DNA from: Thalassomonas sp. M1454
GTDB lineage: Bacteria; Pseudomonadota; Gammaproteobacteria; Enterobacterales; Alteromonadaceae
NCBI RefSeq assembly: GCF_007097525.1
Contig: NZ_VKDD01000007.1
Span: 60,262-124,261 of the forward strand
Direction: 5' to 3'
Length of the DNA stretch: 64,000 bases
The stretch's first letter is position 1; each line of letters begins with the position of its first letter. This document shows, piece after piece, positions 52,378-64,000 of the stretch. The position numbers were made by a program, and so were the translations under genes. The notes under the pieces are model-generated. The model made no database searches. It was not told where the DNA came from and was given only the letters and a program-made list of their open reading frames with translations.

Positions 52378-54177
52378 ATGTTGGTAAAAGCCAATACAGA
52401 TTCATCTGCAAGTTTAAATACCGAGCAACTTAAGCAGTTGCAACAGGTATCGCAGCAATTCACACCTTTACAGCTTGCTTGGGCTAGTGGTTATCTTGCC
52501 GCAAAAAGTGAGAACCCTGGTAATCAAGTAGCACCTTCAGCCGAAGCTAGCACAGCAGCTAAGCTGACTATTTTATATGGTTCACAAACTGGTAATGCTA
52601 AAGGCGTTGCAAGCCAAGTTGAAAGTGCTGCTAAAAGTGCAGGAATGCAAGTTAGTACTTTTAATATGGCTGACTATAAAGGTAAGAACCTTAAGAATGA
52701 ATCGCATGTATTAGTTATAACTAGTACCAATGGCGAGGGTGAACCGCCTGATGATGCGATTGCTTTACATGAGTTTTTAGGTTCAAAACGAGCGCCAAAA
52801 CTTCCAAACCTGAACTATTCAGTACTGGCTTTAGGCGATTCAAGTTATGAATTCTTCTGTCAAACAGGTAAAGACTTTGACGAAATGCTAAGTAAGCTTG
52901 GCGCTAAAGCTCTTAGCCCTCGTATTGACTGCGATCTAGATTACCAACAACCTGCTAAAGATTGGCAAGATACGGTATTAAAGGATGTTGCCTCGCAGCT
53001 TAAAGCGACAACAGCCGATGTAGTGCAGTTACCTCTTGAAAGTGCTAACTCGTCACAAACGAGTCAGTACAGTAAAGAAAATCCTTTTACGGCCACTATT
53101 TTGGCTAATCAAAAGATCACTGGCCGCGACTCTAATAAAGTCGTTCAGCATATTGAAATTGATTTATCCGACTCAGGTATTACCTACCAACCGGGTGATG
53201 CTTTAGGCATTTTTCCATTAAATGACAAAGCTCTAGTCGCAGATATTGCGGCATTGTTGAAGTTAGATGTTAGCGAAAGTGTATCGGTTAATGATAAAGA
53301 AACTAGCTTAGAGCAAGCATTAATCTCTGACTTAGAAATAACTAAATTAAATAAAGCCAGTATTGTGGCTTGGGCTGAGCTAGCAGACAATGCAGAGTTA
53401 ACTTCGTTACTTGCGAATGCAGAGCAACTACGTGATTTAATAAATGGCGTCCAGTTTATTGATTTTGCGAAAAAATATCCTGCAAAAGTATCGGCGCAAC
53501 AACTAGTTGCAACTTTAGCTGCGCTTACGCCAAGACTTTATTCAATCGCATCTAGTCAAGCTGATGTGGAAGAAGAGGTGCATTTAACTGTTGGTCTTGT
53601 TGAATACCAAGTAGGCGATGAACAACGCTTAGGTTGTGCTTCTGGCTTTTTGATTGAACGCTTACAAGAAGACGATGAAGTAAGAGTCTTTATTGAGCAT
53701 AACAATAATTTCCGTCTGCCTGAGAATCCTGAAACCGCAACAATCATGATAGGCCCAGGCACTGGCGTGGCTCCATTTAGAGCCTTTATCCAACAACGAA
53801 GTGCAGAAGAAGCTTCTGGTAAAAACTGGTTGTTCTTTGGCGATCAAACTTTCACACAAGATTTCTTATATCAAGTTGAATGGCAAGCTTACCTTAAATC
53901 AGGTGAATTAAGCCGCATGGACGTTGCCTTTTCACGTGATCAAGCAGAAAAAATATACGTACAGGACAAACTTAAAGCTCAAGGTAGCGAAGTTTTTGCA
54001 TGGCTTGAGAGTGGCGCACACTTATACATTTGTGGCGATATGTCACGTATGGCTAAAGACGTACACCAAGCACTTATCGAAATTATAAGCGAGCATGGCC
54101 AAAAATCAGCTGAGCAAGCTCAAGAGTATTTAAAACAATTACGCATTAATAAGCGTTACCAGAAGGATGTATATTAA
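52378..54177 (+). CDS. cysJ: Sulfite reductase flavoprotein alpha subunit
   Basis: The 599-residue product matches CysJ in length. Flavodoxin-like FMN domain: '[14 protein letters not shown]' (about 62-75) and '[18 protein letters not shown]'. FAD part: 'RLYSIASS' and 'GCASGFL'. NADPH part: '[16 protein letters not shown]' and the C-terminal Tyr. It passes electrons from NADPH to CysI, which reduces sulfite to sulfide for cysteine. It overlaps cysI by one base (TAATG). Confidence 0.97.
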   Translation: MLVKANTDSSASLNTEQLKQLQQVSQQFTPLQLAWASGYLAAKSENPGNQVAPSAEASTAAKLTILYGSQTGNAKGVASQVESAAKSAGMQVSTFNMADYKGKNLKNESHVLVITSTNGEGEPPDDAIALHEFLGSKRAPKLPNLNYSVLALGDSSYEFFCQTGKDFDEMLSKLGAKALSPRIDCDLDYQQPAKDWQDTVLKDVASQLKATTADVVQLPLESANSSQTSQYSKENPFTATILANQKITGRDSNKVVQHIEIDLSDSGITYQPGDALGIFPLNDKALVADIAALLKLDVSESVSVNDKETSLEQALISDLEITKLNKASIVAWAELADNAELTSLLANAEQLRDLINGVQFIDFAKKYPAKVSAQQLVATLAALTPRLYSIASSQADVEEEVHLTVGLVEYQVGDEQRLGCASGFLIERLQEDDEVRVFIEHNNNFRLPENPETATIMIGPGTGVAPFRAFIQQRSAEEASGKNWLFFGDQTFTQDFLYQVEWQAYLKSGELSRMDVAFSRDQAEKIYVQDKLKAQGSEVFAWLESGAHLYICGDMSRMAKDVHQALIEIISEHGQKSAEQAQEYLKQLRINKRYQKDVY

Positions 54178-55898
54178 TGTCTAATCAAGTTATTGACCCA
54201 AATGTGGTACAAGGTACCTTAGCCGTTAACGAAAGAATTAAGGGCGAAAGTAAAAATTTACGAGGTACAATTACCGAAGATCTTAGTGATGAAATTACTG
54301 GTGGCTTTACTGCTGATAATTTCCAGCTTATTCGTTTCCATGGTATGTATCAGCAAGATGATCGTGATATACGTGCCGAGCGTGCTAAGCAAAAATTAGA
54401 GCCTTTACATAATGTTATGCTTAGAGCGAGAATGCCCGGCGGTATTATCACGCCAAAACAATGGTTGGCTATTGATGAGTTTGCCGATACTCATACATCT
54501 TATGGCAGTATTCGTTTAACTACACGTCAAACCTTTCAGTTTCATGGTGTATTAAAGCCAAATATTAAGTTAATGCATCAAACGCTAAACAGTATTGGCA
54601 TTGACTCAATTGCGACTGCTGGTGATGTAAATCGTAATGTACTATGTACATCTAATCCAGTTGAATCAGCTTTACATCAACAGGCTTACGAATGGGCAAC
54701 CAAGATAAGCGAGCACTTACTGCCAAGAACTCGTGCTTATGCAGAAGTTTGGCTAGATGGCGAAAAAGTTGAAGAAACAAACTCTCCTGTAGAGCCAATT
54801 TTAGGTGATAACTACTTACCGCGTAAATTTAAAACTACCGTAGTTATTCCGCCAAGTAATGACATTGATGTACATGCCAATGATTTAAACTTTGTTGCCA
54901 TTAGTGATGGTACAGACTTAATTGGTTTTAATGTTTTAGTCGGTGGCGGTTTAGCCATGACCTTTGGCGATAAATCAACTTATCCGCGCCGCGCTGATGA
55001 CTTTGGCTTTATTAAATTAGCCGATACCTTAGCATTTGCTGAAGCTGTAGTAACTACTCAGCGCGATTGGGGTAACCGTGTTAATCGTAAGAATGCAAAA
55101 ACTAAGTACACTCTAGACCGAGTTGGTATTGATACCTTTAAATCTGAGGTTGAAAAACGCACAGGTATTGCATTTGAAGCATCTAAACCATATGAGTTTA
55201 CCTCTCGTGGTGATCGCATTGGTTGGGTTGAGGGCATTGATAATAAACATCATTTAACTCTATTTATTGAAAATGGCCGCATCAAAGATAATGATCAAGG
55301 TGCTTTAAAAACTGGCGTTCGTAAAATTGCTGAGATCCATAAAGGTGATCTGCGCATGACGGCAAACCAGAACCTAATCATTGCCGGTGTTGCTAAAGCG
55401 GATAAAGCAGAAATTGAACGTATTGCTCTTGAACATGGCTTAATTGACAGTGCTCAATCAAATCAGCGTCAAAACTCAATGGCCTGTGTAGCATTTCCTA
55501 CGTGTCCATTAGCTATGGCAGAGGCTGAACGATTTTTACCTGAGTATGTTACTCAAATAGAAGGTCTTTTAGGTAAACATGGTATTAGTGATGAGCATAT
55601 AATTTTTCGCGTAACCGGTTGTCCAAATGGTTGTGGCCGCGCGATGTTAGCTGAAATTGGGTTAGTTGGTCGCGGGCCTGATAAATACAACCTTTACTTA
55701 GGTGGTAATACACAAGGGACACGAGTACCTAAATTACATAAAGAAAATATTAACTCAGCTGAAATTCTTACGATTATCGATGAGTTAATTGGTCAGTGGG
55801 TTGCTGGGCGAAATGAAGCTGAATGTTTCGGTGATTTTGTTATTCGCGTTGGTATAGTCGCTGAAGTTAAAAATAGTGCTAGGGATTTTCATGACTAA
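54177..55898 (+). CDS. cysI: Sulfite reductase hemoprotein beta subunit
   Basis: The 573-residue product carries the four Cys that hold the 4Fe-4S/siroheme centre, seen as '[16 protein letters not shown]' and '[13 protein letters not shown]'. Substrate-binding marks are '[14 protein letters not shown]' and 'GDVNRNVLC'. It reduces sulfite to sulfide with electrons from CysJ. The cysH start lies inside its end, so the three genes are translationally coupled. Confidence 0.97.
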   Translation: MSNQVIDPNVVQGTLAVNERIKGESKNLRGTITEDLSDEITGGFTADNFQLIRFHGMYQQDDRDIRAERAKQKLEPLHNVMLRARMPGGIITPKQWLAIDEFADTHTSYGSIRLTTRQTFQFHGVLKPNIKLMHQTLNSIGIDSIATAGDVNRNVLCTSNPVESALHQQAYEWATKISEHLLPRTRAYAEVWLDGEKVEETNSPVEPILGDNYLPRKFKTTVVIPPSNDIDVHANDLNFVAISDGTDLIGFNVLVGGGLAMTFGDKSTYPRRADDFGFIKLADTLAFAEAVVTTQRDWGNRVNRKNAKTKYTLDRVGIDTFKSEVEKRTGIAFEASKPYEFTSRGDRIGWVEGIDNKHHLTLFIENGRIKDNDQGALKTGVRKIAEIHKGDLRMTANQNLIIAGVAKADKAEIERIALEHGLIDSAQSNQRQNSMACVAFPTCPLAMAEAERFLPEYVTQIEGLLGKHGISDEHIIFRVTGCPNGCGRAMLAEIGLVGRGPDKYNLYLGGNTQGTRVPKLHKENINSAEILTIIDELIGQWVAGRNEAECFGDFVIRVGIVAEVKNSARDFHD

Positions 55899-56631
55899 TT
55901 TAGCAATGAAAAGTCGCTTTCCTGCATCGTTACCTGATAGCTTATTGGCGCAGTGGAATTTACAACTAGAAAATTCTACTGCAACTCAACGAGTGCAGTG
56001 GGCGCTAGAGAATTTACCAAGTAATTTTGCGTTAACTTCAAGCTTTGGTATTCAGTCTGCAGTGATGCTTCATATGATCACTCAAATTCAACCAGACATA
56101 CCAATTGTGTTAACTGATACTGGGCATTTATTTCCAGAAACATATCAATTTATTGATGAGTTAACGAAACGTTTGAATCTAAATTTGCATGTGTTTCGTT
56201 CAGACTTATCTCCTGCTTGGCAACAAGCTCGATATGGTGAGCAATGGAAATTAGGTGAAGAAGAGTTAAAACAGTATAACCTTGAGAACAAAGTTAAACC
56301 GTTAGAAAAAGGTTTAGAAGAGTTGCATGTAAATACATGGTTTTCTGGTGTTCGCCGTAGTCAAACAGAGCACCGAAAGACTCTACAAGTGCTACAGGTA
56401 ATTCGTGGTCGCTTTAAAGTACACCCAATTATTGATTGGAGTAATAAGCAAATCCATGAATATTTAACTGAGCATAATCTGCCATATCACCCACTGTGGG
56501 AACAAGGCTATATGTCGGTTGGAGATGTACACTCAAGCAAGCCGATAACGGCCGGTATGTCTGAAGATGATGGACGTTTCAATGGCATGCAACGTGAGTG
56601 TGGTTTGCACACCGACGGTGATGGCATCTAA
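55891..56631 (+). CDS. cysH: PAPS reductase
   Basis: The start ATG 55891 overlaps the cysI stop and follows AGGGA; a GTG at 55876 is less likely. The protein has 246 residues. Marks: '[13 protein letters not shown]', '[14 protein letters not shown]', '[15 protein letters not shown]' and the redox Cys in '[12 protein letters not shown]'. A single Cys at the end and no Cys pairs fits the thioredoxin-dependent PAPS type. It makes sulfite for CysJI. Confidence 0.96.
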   Translation: MTNLAMKSRFPASLPDSLLAQWNLQLENSTATQRVQWALENLPSNFALTSSFGIQSAVMLHMITQIQPDIPIVLTDTGHLFPETYQFIDELTKRLNLNLHVFRSDLSPAWQQARYGEQWKLGEEELKQYNLENKVKPLEKGLEELHVNTWFSGVRRSQTEHRKTLQVLQVIRGRFKVHPIIDWSNKQIHEYLTEHNLPYHPLWEQGYMSVGDVHSSKPITAGMSEDDGRFNGMQRECGLHTDGDGI

Positions 56632-56639
56632 AAAACTTT

Positions 56640-56696
56640 CAAGGTGTCAGAGTTGTTGAAATCTGTTTAGTTGATTTCAACAACTCTGACACCTTG
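56640..56696. repeat. Perfect 24-bp inverted repeat between cysH and a convergent gene
   Basis: Arms 56640-56663 and 56673-56696 are exact reverse complements with a 9-base loop. It can end transcription from both sides, although it has no long T-run. Long perfect arms with GTGTCAGAGTTG look more like a dispersed REP/MITE-type element. Confidence 0.8.
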
Positions 56697-56704
56697 ATAT
56701 TTAG

Positions 56705-57541
56705 TTAAACTTTTACGCCAAGCTCGCGTAGTCGTTCAAGTAAATAACTGTGCTGGGTATGACGCTCAGATAGTTTTACTTCACTTCTTGGGTGTAAAAA
56801 TAGCGGTAATGAAATTCTTGATTTACTTGCATCACTGCCTTCTGGGTTTATCACTCGATGACTCGTTGATGGAAAGTAACCACCAGAAGCTTCTTGTAGC
56901 ATATCACCGATATTAATAATGAGATTACCAAAATCTGATGGTACATCTTGCCATTCACCTGATTTTAACTGTACTTGCAAACCTGGTTCATTAGCCGCTG
57001 GTAAAATGGTTAATAGATTAATATCTTCATGTGCTGCAGCTCTTATTGCGCCCATTTCTTCATCACCAGATAGCGGCGGGTAATGCAACACACGTAATAG
57101 AGTATTAGGGGTGTCCATGATCATATTTGATAATGGCTCTGAATAAAGCTTGGCAACTTCTGCAGGGCTATATTGTTCAACCCAATTTAATAGCTCTTTA
57201 GCTAATTCGGAAGCTAACTGATAATAGTGCAGAATTTCAGTTTTTAATTCCTCAGGAATACGACCCCACGGGTAAATATGATAATACTCTTTAATATCTT
57301 TTTGTTTATGGCCTTTAGCGGTTTCTGAGATTTCACTACTGAAAAATCCATCTTGTTTTTCCGGATCAAAAGCAAAATCTTCTTTATTACCAGCTAAAAA
57401 AAATTGTTGCCAATTTTGATAAATAGACTCAACTAACTCTTGTTTAATAGGGTGATTACGTAATACTCCGAAACCTGTTTCACGTAATGAAGCGACAAAT
57501 TCTTGCCCTGCATTTTCTGATAAATAATCAACAACCTGCAT
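56705..57541 (-). CDS. 2-oxoglutarate/Fe(II) oxygenase, isopenicillin-N-synthase-like
   Basis: The protein has 278 residues with a DIOX_N-like N-terminal part ('GFGVLRNHPI', 'QQFFLAGNKEDF'), then the iron-binding His and Asp in 'AAHEDINLLTIL', a second His in 'STSHRVINP', and an Arg for 2-oxoglutarate in 'KSRISLPLFLHP'. The substrate is unknown. It is convergent to cysH across a long inverted repeat. Confidence 0.9.
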   Translation of the reverse strand: MQVVDYLSENAGQEFVASLRETGFGVLRNHPIKQELVESIYQNWQQFFLAGNKEDFAFDPEKQDGFFSSEISETAKGHKQKDIKEYYHIYPWGRIPEELKTEILHYYQLASELAKELLNWVEQYSPAEVAKLYSEPLSNMIMDTPNTLLRVLHYPPLSGDEEMGAIRAAAHEDINLLTILPAANEPGLQVQLKSGEWQDVPSDFGNLIINIGDMLQEASGGYFPSTSHRVINPEGSDASKSRISLPLFLHPRSEVKLSERHTQHSYLLERLRELGVKV

Positions 57542-57726
57542 ATGTTTTCCTAAAAAATATATAATTAGCTTAATTTTAATCTATTTTTGCTAATTTGGGT
57601 AAAATGATTCAAATACTAGAATGTTTGAATTGCCGATTTATAGGGTAAATGATATGTTACTTTTTAATGATATCAATTTAATCAAATTGCTATAAATTCC
57701 CGTTATCTATGTATTAGGCTATCTAA

Positions 57727-58056
57727 ATGAAAACAACCACTATCGCATTAGTATCCACAGTATTATTAACTCAAGTCGGCTGTTCTTTTTTTCAACCAGA
57801 CCCGTGTGATGAAATAACTTTTAGTTCTGAGCAACAAGCTGAGTGTAGCCAGTTACAGCGTCAAATTGTAAATGCCAAAAATGAACCGATCAAACGTACT
57901 GAATTGCAAAGACGCTATGAATTAGATTGTGTAAACCTTCGTTATTATCGAGATGATATGAGTAGTGACCGTTGCGAAAATCCTGAAAGTGTTGATGTTA
58001 TTTTGGAAGAAGAGCATCCTCAATCTGAAGATACAAAAACAGAAACTAAGCAGTAA
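57727..58056 (+). CDS. Small lipoprotein
   Basis: The protein has 109 residues with lipobox TQVGCSF (Cys about 19) and a Cys-containing middle part. The C-terminus is acidic (EEEHPQSEDTKTE). There is no known family. It is followed within 6 bases by a thioredoxin-like gene, which may act on the Cys residues of this protein in the periplasm. Confidence 0.7.
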   Translation: MKTTTIALVSTVLLTQVGCSFFQPDPCDEITFSSEQQAECSQLQRQIVNAKNEPIKRTELQRRYELDCVNLRYYRDDMSSDRCENPESVDVILEEEHPQSEDTKTETKQ

Positions 58057-58062
58057 TTGAAG

Positions 58063-58524
58063 ATGAAGATTAAACTATTTGTACTGACTTTATTATTAAC
58101 CTGTTTTAATTTTAGCAGTTTTGCCAATGACAATAGTAAAGCACAATTGCAGCAATTATTAGATGCCAATAAGGGTAAAGTGATCTACTTAGACTTTTGG
58201 GCTTCTTGGTGTATTCCTTGTCGCAAGTCATTTCCATGGATGAATGAAATGGAAGCTAAGTATAAAGACAAAGGTTTTAAGGTCATTACCATTAACCTTG
58301 ATGTAGAAAAAGAATTAGCAGAAGAGTTTCTTCTAGAAAATCCAGCAAACTTTACTGTGCTTTACGATCCTAAAGGCATTATAGCTAAGGAATTTAAACT
58401 AAAAGGTATGCCAAGTAGTTATCTTATAGGTAAAGACGGCCAACCTAAGTCTGCACATGTTGGCTTTTTTAATGACAAAAAAGCAAGTTACGAAGCTGAA
58501 TTAGTACAATTAATGCAAAATTAA
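58063..58524 (+). CDS. Exported thioredoxin-like (TlpA-type) protein
   Basis: The start ATG 58063 gives a signal peptide (MKIKLFVLTLLLT...SFA-ND). The protein has 153 residues. Thioredoxin fold with active site WCIPC in 'DFWASWCIPCRKSFPW' and the cis-Pro in 'LKGMPSSYLIG'. TlpA-like proteins reduce periplasmic disulfides or help cytochrome assembly. It is in one unit with the lipoprotein before it and is followed by a strong terminator. Confidence 0.9.
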   Translation: MKIKLFVLTLLLTCFNFSSFANDNSKAQLQQLLDANKGKVIYLDFWASWCIPCRKSFPWMNEMEAKYKDKGFKVITINLDVEKELAEEFLLENPANFTVLYDPKGIIAKEFKLKGMPSSYLIGKDGQPKSAHVGFFNDKKASYEAELVQLMQN

Positions 58525-58549
58525 TTTATAAAAATAGCTATCTCAAAGT

Positions 58550-58586
58550 AGGCCGAATTATCTTTAAGATGATTCGGCCTTTTTTA
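58550..58586 (+). terminator. Terminator after the thioredoxin-like gene
   Basis: AGGCCGAATTATC, TTTAA, GATGATTCGGCCT followed by TTTTT. Confidence 0.9.
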
Positions 58587-58610
58587 TTACCTGAATAAAA
58601 TTTAAACGAT

Positions 58611-58634
58611 AAATTTAAACGCTTGTTTAAATTT
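58611..58634 (+). promoter_or_regulatory. PsrA-like operator upstream of fadB
   Basis: AAATTTAAAC, GCTT, GTTTAAATTT: a perfect palindrome with 10-bp arms. It fits the CAAAC-N4-GTTTG-like site of the TetR-family fatty-acid regulator PsrA, known for fad genes in marine gammaproteobacteria. The regulator itself is not in the window. Confidence 0.65.
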
Positions 58635-58726
58635 ATATTGATTTGCTCTCCAAGACAAGGCAAACTCAGGCAACTAAAAGTTAAATTATAATAATTCAAT
58701 ATCTCACAGAGATTAGGAGTATCGGC

Positions 58727-62082
<3,356 letters not shown>

Positions 62083-62157
62083 ATTAAGAGACAAGTTAAG
62101 TGTCCATATATAAGTCCTAAAACTATAAACCTCTTTTAGGACCGGACATTTGTTAAT

Positions 62158-62185
62158 AAAAAGCCCAGCGATTGCTGGGCTTTTT
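62158..62185. terminator. Bidirectional terminator between fadA and ppaC
   Basis: AAAAAGCCCAGC, GATT, GCTGGGCTTTTT: symmetric, with T-runs on both strands. Confidence 0.9.
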
Positions 62186-62206
62186 GTATAAATTAATGAG
62201 TCTAAC

Positions 62207-63127
62207 TTACGCTAAACTATCTTGTAGTGGTGGTACTACTTGCTTTTTACGGCTAAGAACACCATCAACCCACACTTTGCCATCAGTTGTTGCACTACCA
62301 AAAGCGTTAAGTGTTAAGTTATCATCATCACTTGCAACTAAAATCTCAGAACCTTCTTTCATAATGTCAGTTAACAATAACAATACGCTATGACGTTCGC
62401 CTTCAGCTTTTAATGCGGCGATATCGGCTTGCAGGTCAGCTTTCATATCATCAAAGATTGCTAAGTCGATAACTTCTAATTGGCCGATACCAACTTTTTT
62501 ACCATTCATGTTGAAATCTTTAAAGTCACGTAATACTAGATCACGTACTGGAGTACCAGACACTGCAGACTTAACTTCGAACATTTCCATGCCTAAAGCT
62601 TTGTAGTCTTCAATACCTGCAATTTCAGCTAGTGCTTCAACACATTTGATATCTGCGGTAGTACAAGTTGGTGATTTGAAAATAACTGTGTCACTTAAAA
62701 TAGCGCACATCATTAAACCAGCAATATCTTTTGGAATTTCTACTGAGTGGAAGTCATACATCATTTTGATGATAGTATTGGTACAACCTACAGGGCGGAT
62801 CCAACACTCTAGAGGAGTAGAAGTGGTAATATCGCCAAGTTTATGATGATCAATAATACCTAATACTGTTGCTTCATCGATATCATCAGGTCCTTGCACC
62901 TTATCTGAATGATCGACAATATAAATGCCTTCACCAGCATAGCTAGTTTTAAGCATTGGCTCTTCAAAACCAAACTTTTCTAAAATGAATTTAGTCTCTG
63001 GCGATAACTCACCTAAACGAGCTGGTACTGCATCTTCACCGATTGTTGTCTTTAAATAAGACAACGCTATAGCTGAAGCAATTGAATCTGAATCAGGGAT
63101 CTTGTGACCCACTACATAAGCTGGCAT
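62207..63127 (-). CDS. ppaC: Manganese-dependent inorganic pyrophosphatase (family II)
   Basis: The start ATG 63127 follows AAGGAGAG; a longer reading from 63154 would cover this site. The protein has 306 residues. DHH-family motifs: 'VVGHKIPDSDSIASA', 'YIVDHSDKVQ' and 'GIIDHHKLGD'; C-terminal DHHA2 part with 'LSRKKQVVPPL'. It splits pyrophosphate to phosphate, driving biosynthesis. It lies between the fad operon and an rRNA operon. Confidence 0.95.
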   Translation of the reverse strand: MPAYVVGHKIPDSDSIASAIALSYLKTTIGEDAVPARLGELSPETKFILEKFGFEEPMLKTSYAGEGIYIVDHSDKVQGPDDIDEATVLGIIDHHKLGDITTSTPLECWIRPVGCTNTIIKMMYDFHSVEIPKDIAGLMMCAILSDTVIFKSPTCTTADIKCVEALAEIAGIEDYKALGMEMFEVKSAVSGTPVRDLVLRDFKDFNMNGKKVGIGQLEVIDLAIFDDMKADLQADIAALKAEGERHSVLLLLTDIMKEGSEILVASDDDNLTLNAFGSATTDGKVWVDGVLSRKKQVVPPLQDSLA

Positions 63128-63518
63128 ATAAATACTCTCCTTTAATTGCGGCACATTCTAACAAAAAATAATCAAGCATTTAAATAAACTTTTAAAAACA
63201 ACTAATATTTACAGCGTTAAGGGCAATAATAAATGGTTTCGCTTTTTTAAAATATTTACAAATACAACAATAGTTAATATATAAGAGACAAAAATAACGG
63301 AGTTGAACAACTAAATAACAGTTTTTGTATGAATAATAAACGAATAAAAAATAATGCCAAAAATTAAGAAAAAAGTGTTGATCTTCATCTGCAAATCTAT
63401 ACAATGCGCTTCACTTCTTCGGGGCAACCCAGAGAACAGTTAGAAGCTTAAGTGATGAGTAATTACTTACTACTTAAAGTTAACAAAAACTTTTTATAAA
63501 ATCTTTTATAAAAGCTGT
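63128..63518. other. Gap between ppaC and the rRNA promoter
   Basis: There is no gene. AT-rich, with A/T tracts close to the rRNA promoter (about 63485-63516, for example CTTTTTATAAAA and CTTTTATAAAA) that suit an UP element or Fis sites. The ppaC promoter must also lie here. Confidence 0.6.
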
Positions 63519-63545
63519 TGACTTACTAACTGAGGTGTTTATAAT
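63519..63545 (+). promoter_or_regulatory. rRNA operon promoter
   Basis: TTGACT (63519-63524) and TATAAT (63540-63545), 15-base spacer, followed by GCGCCTCC, the GC-rich discriminator of stringently controlled rRNA promoters. Confidence 0.85.
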
Positions 63546-63629
63546 GCGCCTCCTGCTTAGGTTAAACAGTAATGTTTTCTGCAAGCATAAAGAGTTAAGC
63601 GAATGCGACTTGCTCTTGTTATAAACGAA

Positions 63630-63720
63630 CGTTTATAACCTCTTTAACAATTAGTTATCATGCAATTTGTGTGGGCACTCACATTGATGTTGATTTTACA
63701 TAGCTACTTAGTAGCAAATT
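63630..63720 (+). promoter_or_regulatory. rRNA leader antitermination signals
   Basis: CTCTTTAACA (about 63640) is a boxA-like element; GTGTGGGCACTCACAT (about 63669) is a boxB-like stem-loop. These recruit the Nus antitermination complex in rRNA operons. Confidence 0.65.
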
Positions 63721-63873
63721 AACTTAATGATGAATGAACACACAAAACGACTTAATTAATCTTCGGACTTGTTCTTAAGATTGGTTATGGTTTTATGTAA
63801 AAAGTCTTAATCTTCGGATTAAGCATCAGAATTCATTGAGCCGAATCACTTGTTGATTCAAAAAACACTTTTT

Positions 63874-64000
63874 AATTGAAGAGTTTGATCATGGCTCAGA
63901 TTGAACGCTGGCGGCAGGCTTAACACATGCAAGTCGAGCGGAAACGAGAAAGTGCTTGCACTTTCGGCGTCGAGCGGCGGACGGGTGAGTAATGCTTGGG
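63874..64000 (+). rRNA. rrs: 16S ribosomal RNA, 5' part, cut by the window end
   Basis: Starts AATTGAAGAGTTTGATCATG, then GGCTCAGATTGAACGCTGG and CACATGCAAGTCGAGCGG, all classic 16S 5' sequences. It continues beyond the window. Confidence 0.98.

Overview
The window looks like the chromosome of an AT-rich marine gammaproteobacterium of the Alteromonadales, most like Colwelliaceae (Thalassotalea or Colwellia). That assignment is an inference from the type of proteins present (PspA/PspC set, DUF2333, TIGR04219 barrel, GH3, cysJIH, fadBA, Mn-dependent pyrophosphatase beside an rRNA operon). It was not tested by a database search.

Layout. (1) 1-24,050: a large polymorphic-toxin locus. It opens with a secreted 3,036-residue RHS/SpvB-type protein whose N-terminal subtilisin-like domain has lost its catalytic Asp and His. 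This is followed by at least six displaced toxin-tip cassettes on both strands. Each cassette starts with the same piece of RHS core (from CATATGAACGG) and carries a different tip, and an exported or membrane-bound immunity gene follows. Several cassettes end in a shared palindrome (AAGCCGATAAT...ATTATCGGCTT). Two hubs, each bounded by outward-facing inverted leaders, sit in the array. One holds a tyrosine recombinase, a Toprim_N-like protein and a DUF3800 protein. The other holds a RES/Xre toxin-antitoxin pair. Several cassettes are decaying (two frameshifts at G6 runs, one nonsense codon, one coreless fragment). (2) 24,051-29,600: small regulators, a large Ig-like/DUF1566 lipoprotein, another lipoprotein and small genes. 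(3) 29,668-43,616: an accessory island with a serine recombinase framed by 13-bp inverted repeats, an apparent remnant of a restriction/helicase gene, and a four-gene defence cluster: McrB, McrC, a UvrD/HelD-type helicase with an inserted nuclease domain and zinc ribbons, and an OLD-family nuclease. Small genes and two tandem tyrosine integrases follow, ending at the 5' end of dusA. (4) 43,705-64,000: conserved chromosome. It contains dusA, a psp-like envelope-stress operon behind a sigma-54 promoter, a copper-chaperone-like gene, DUF2333, an outer-membrane barrel, a GH3 beta-glucosidase, cysJIH, a 2OG-Fe(II) oxygenase, a thioredoxin-like protein, fadBA, ppaC, and the promoter and first part of a 16S rRNA gene.

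How it may work together. The expressed RHS gene probably delivers one tip at a time. The inverted copies of its core could swap tips by inversion and the direct copies by deletion, giving a shufflon-like store of toxin/immunity modules. The recombinase hub and the dif-like 11-6-11 sites next to the cassette starts are candidates for driving this. All intact immunity proteins carry signal peptides, lipoboxes or membrane segments, and three tips carry HExxH, so the toxins probably act at the cell envelope. The shuffling model is inference; the repeat structure is seen directly.
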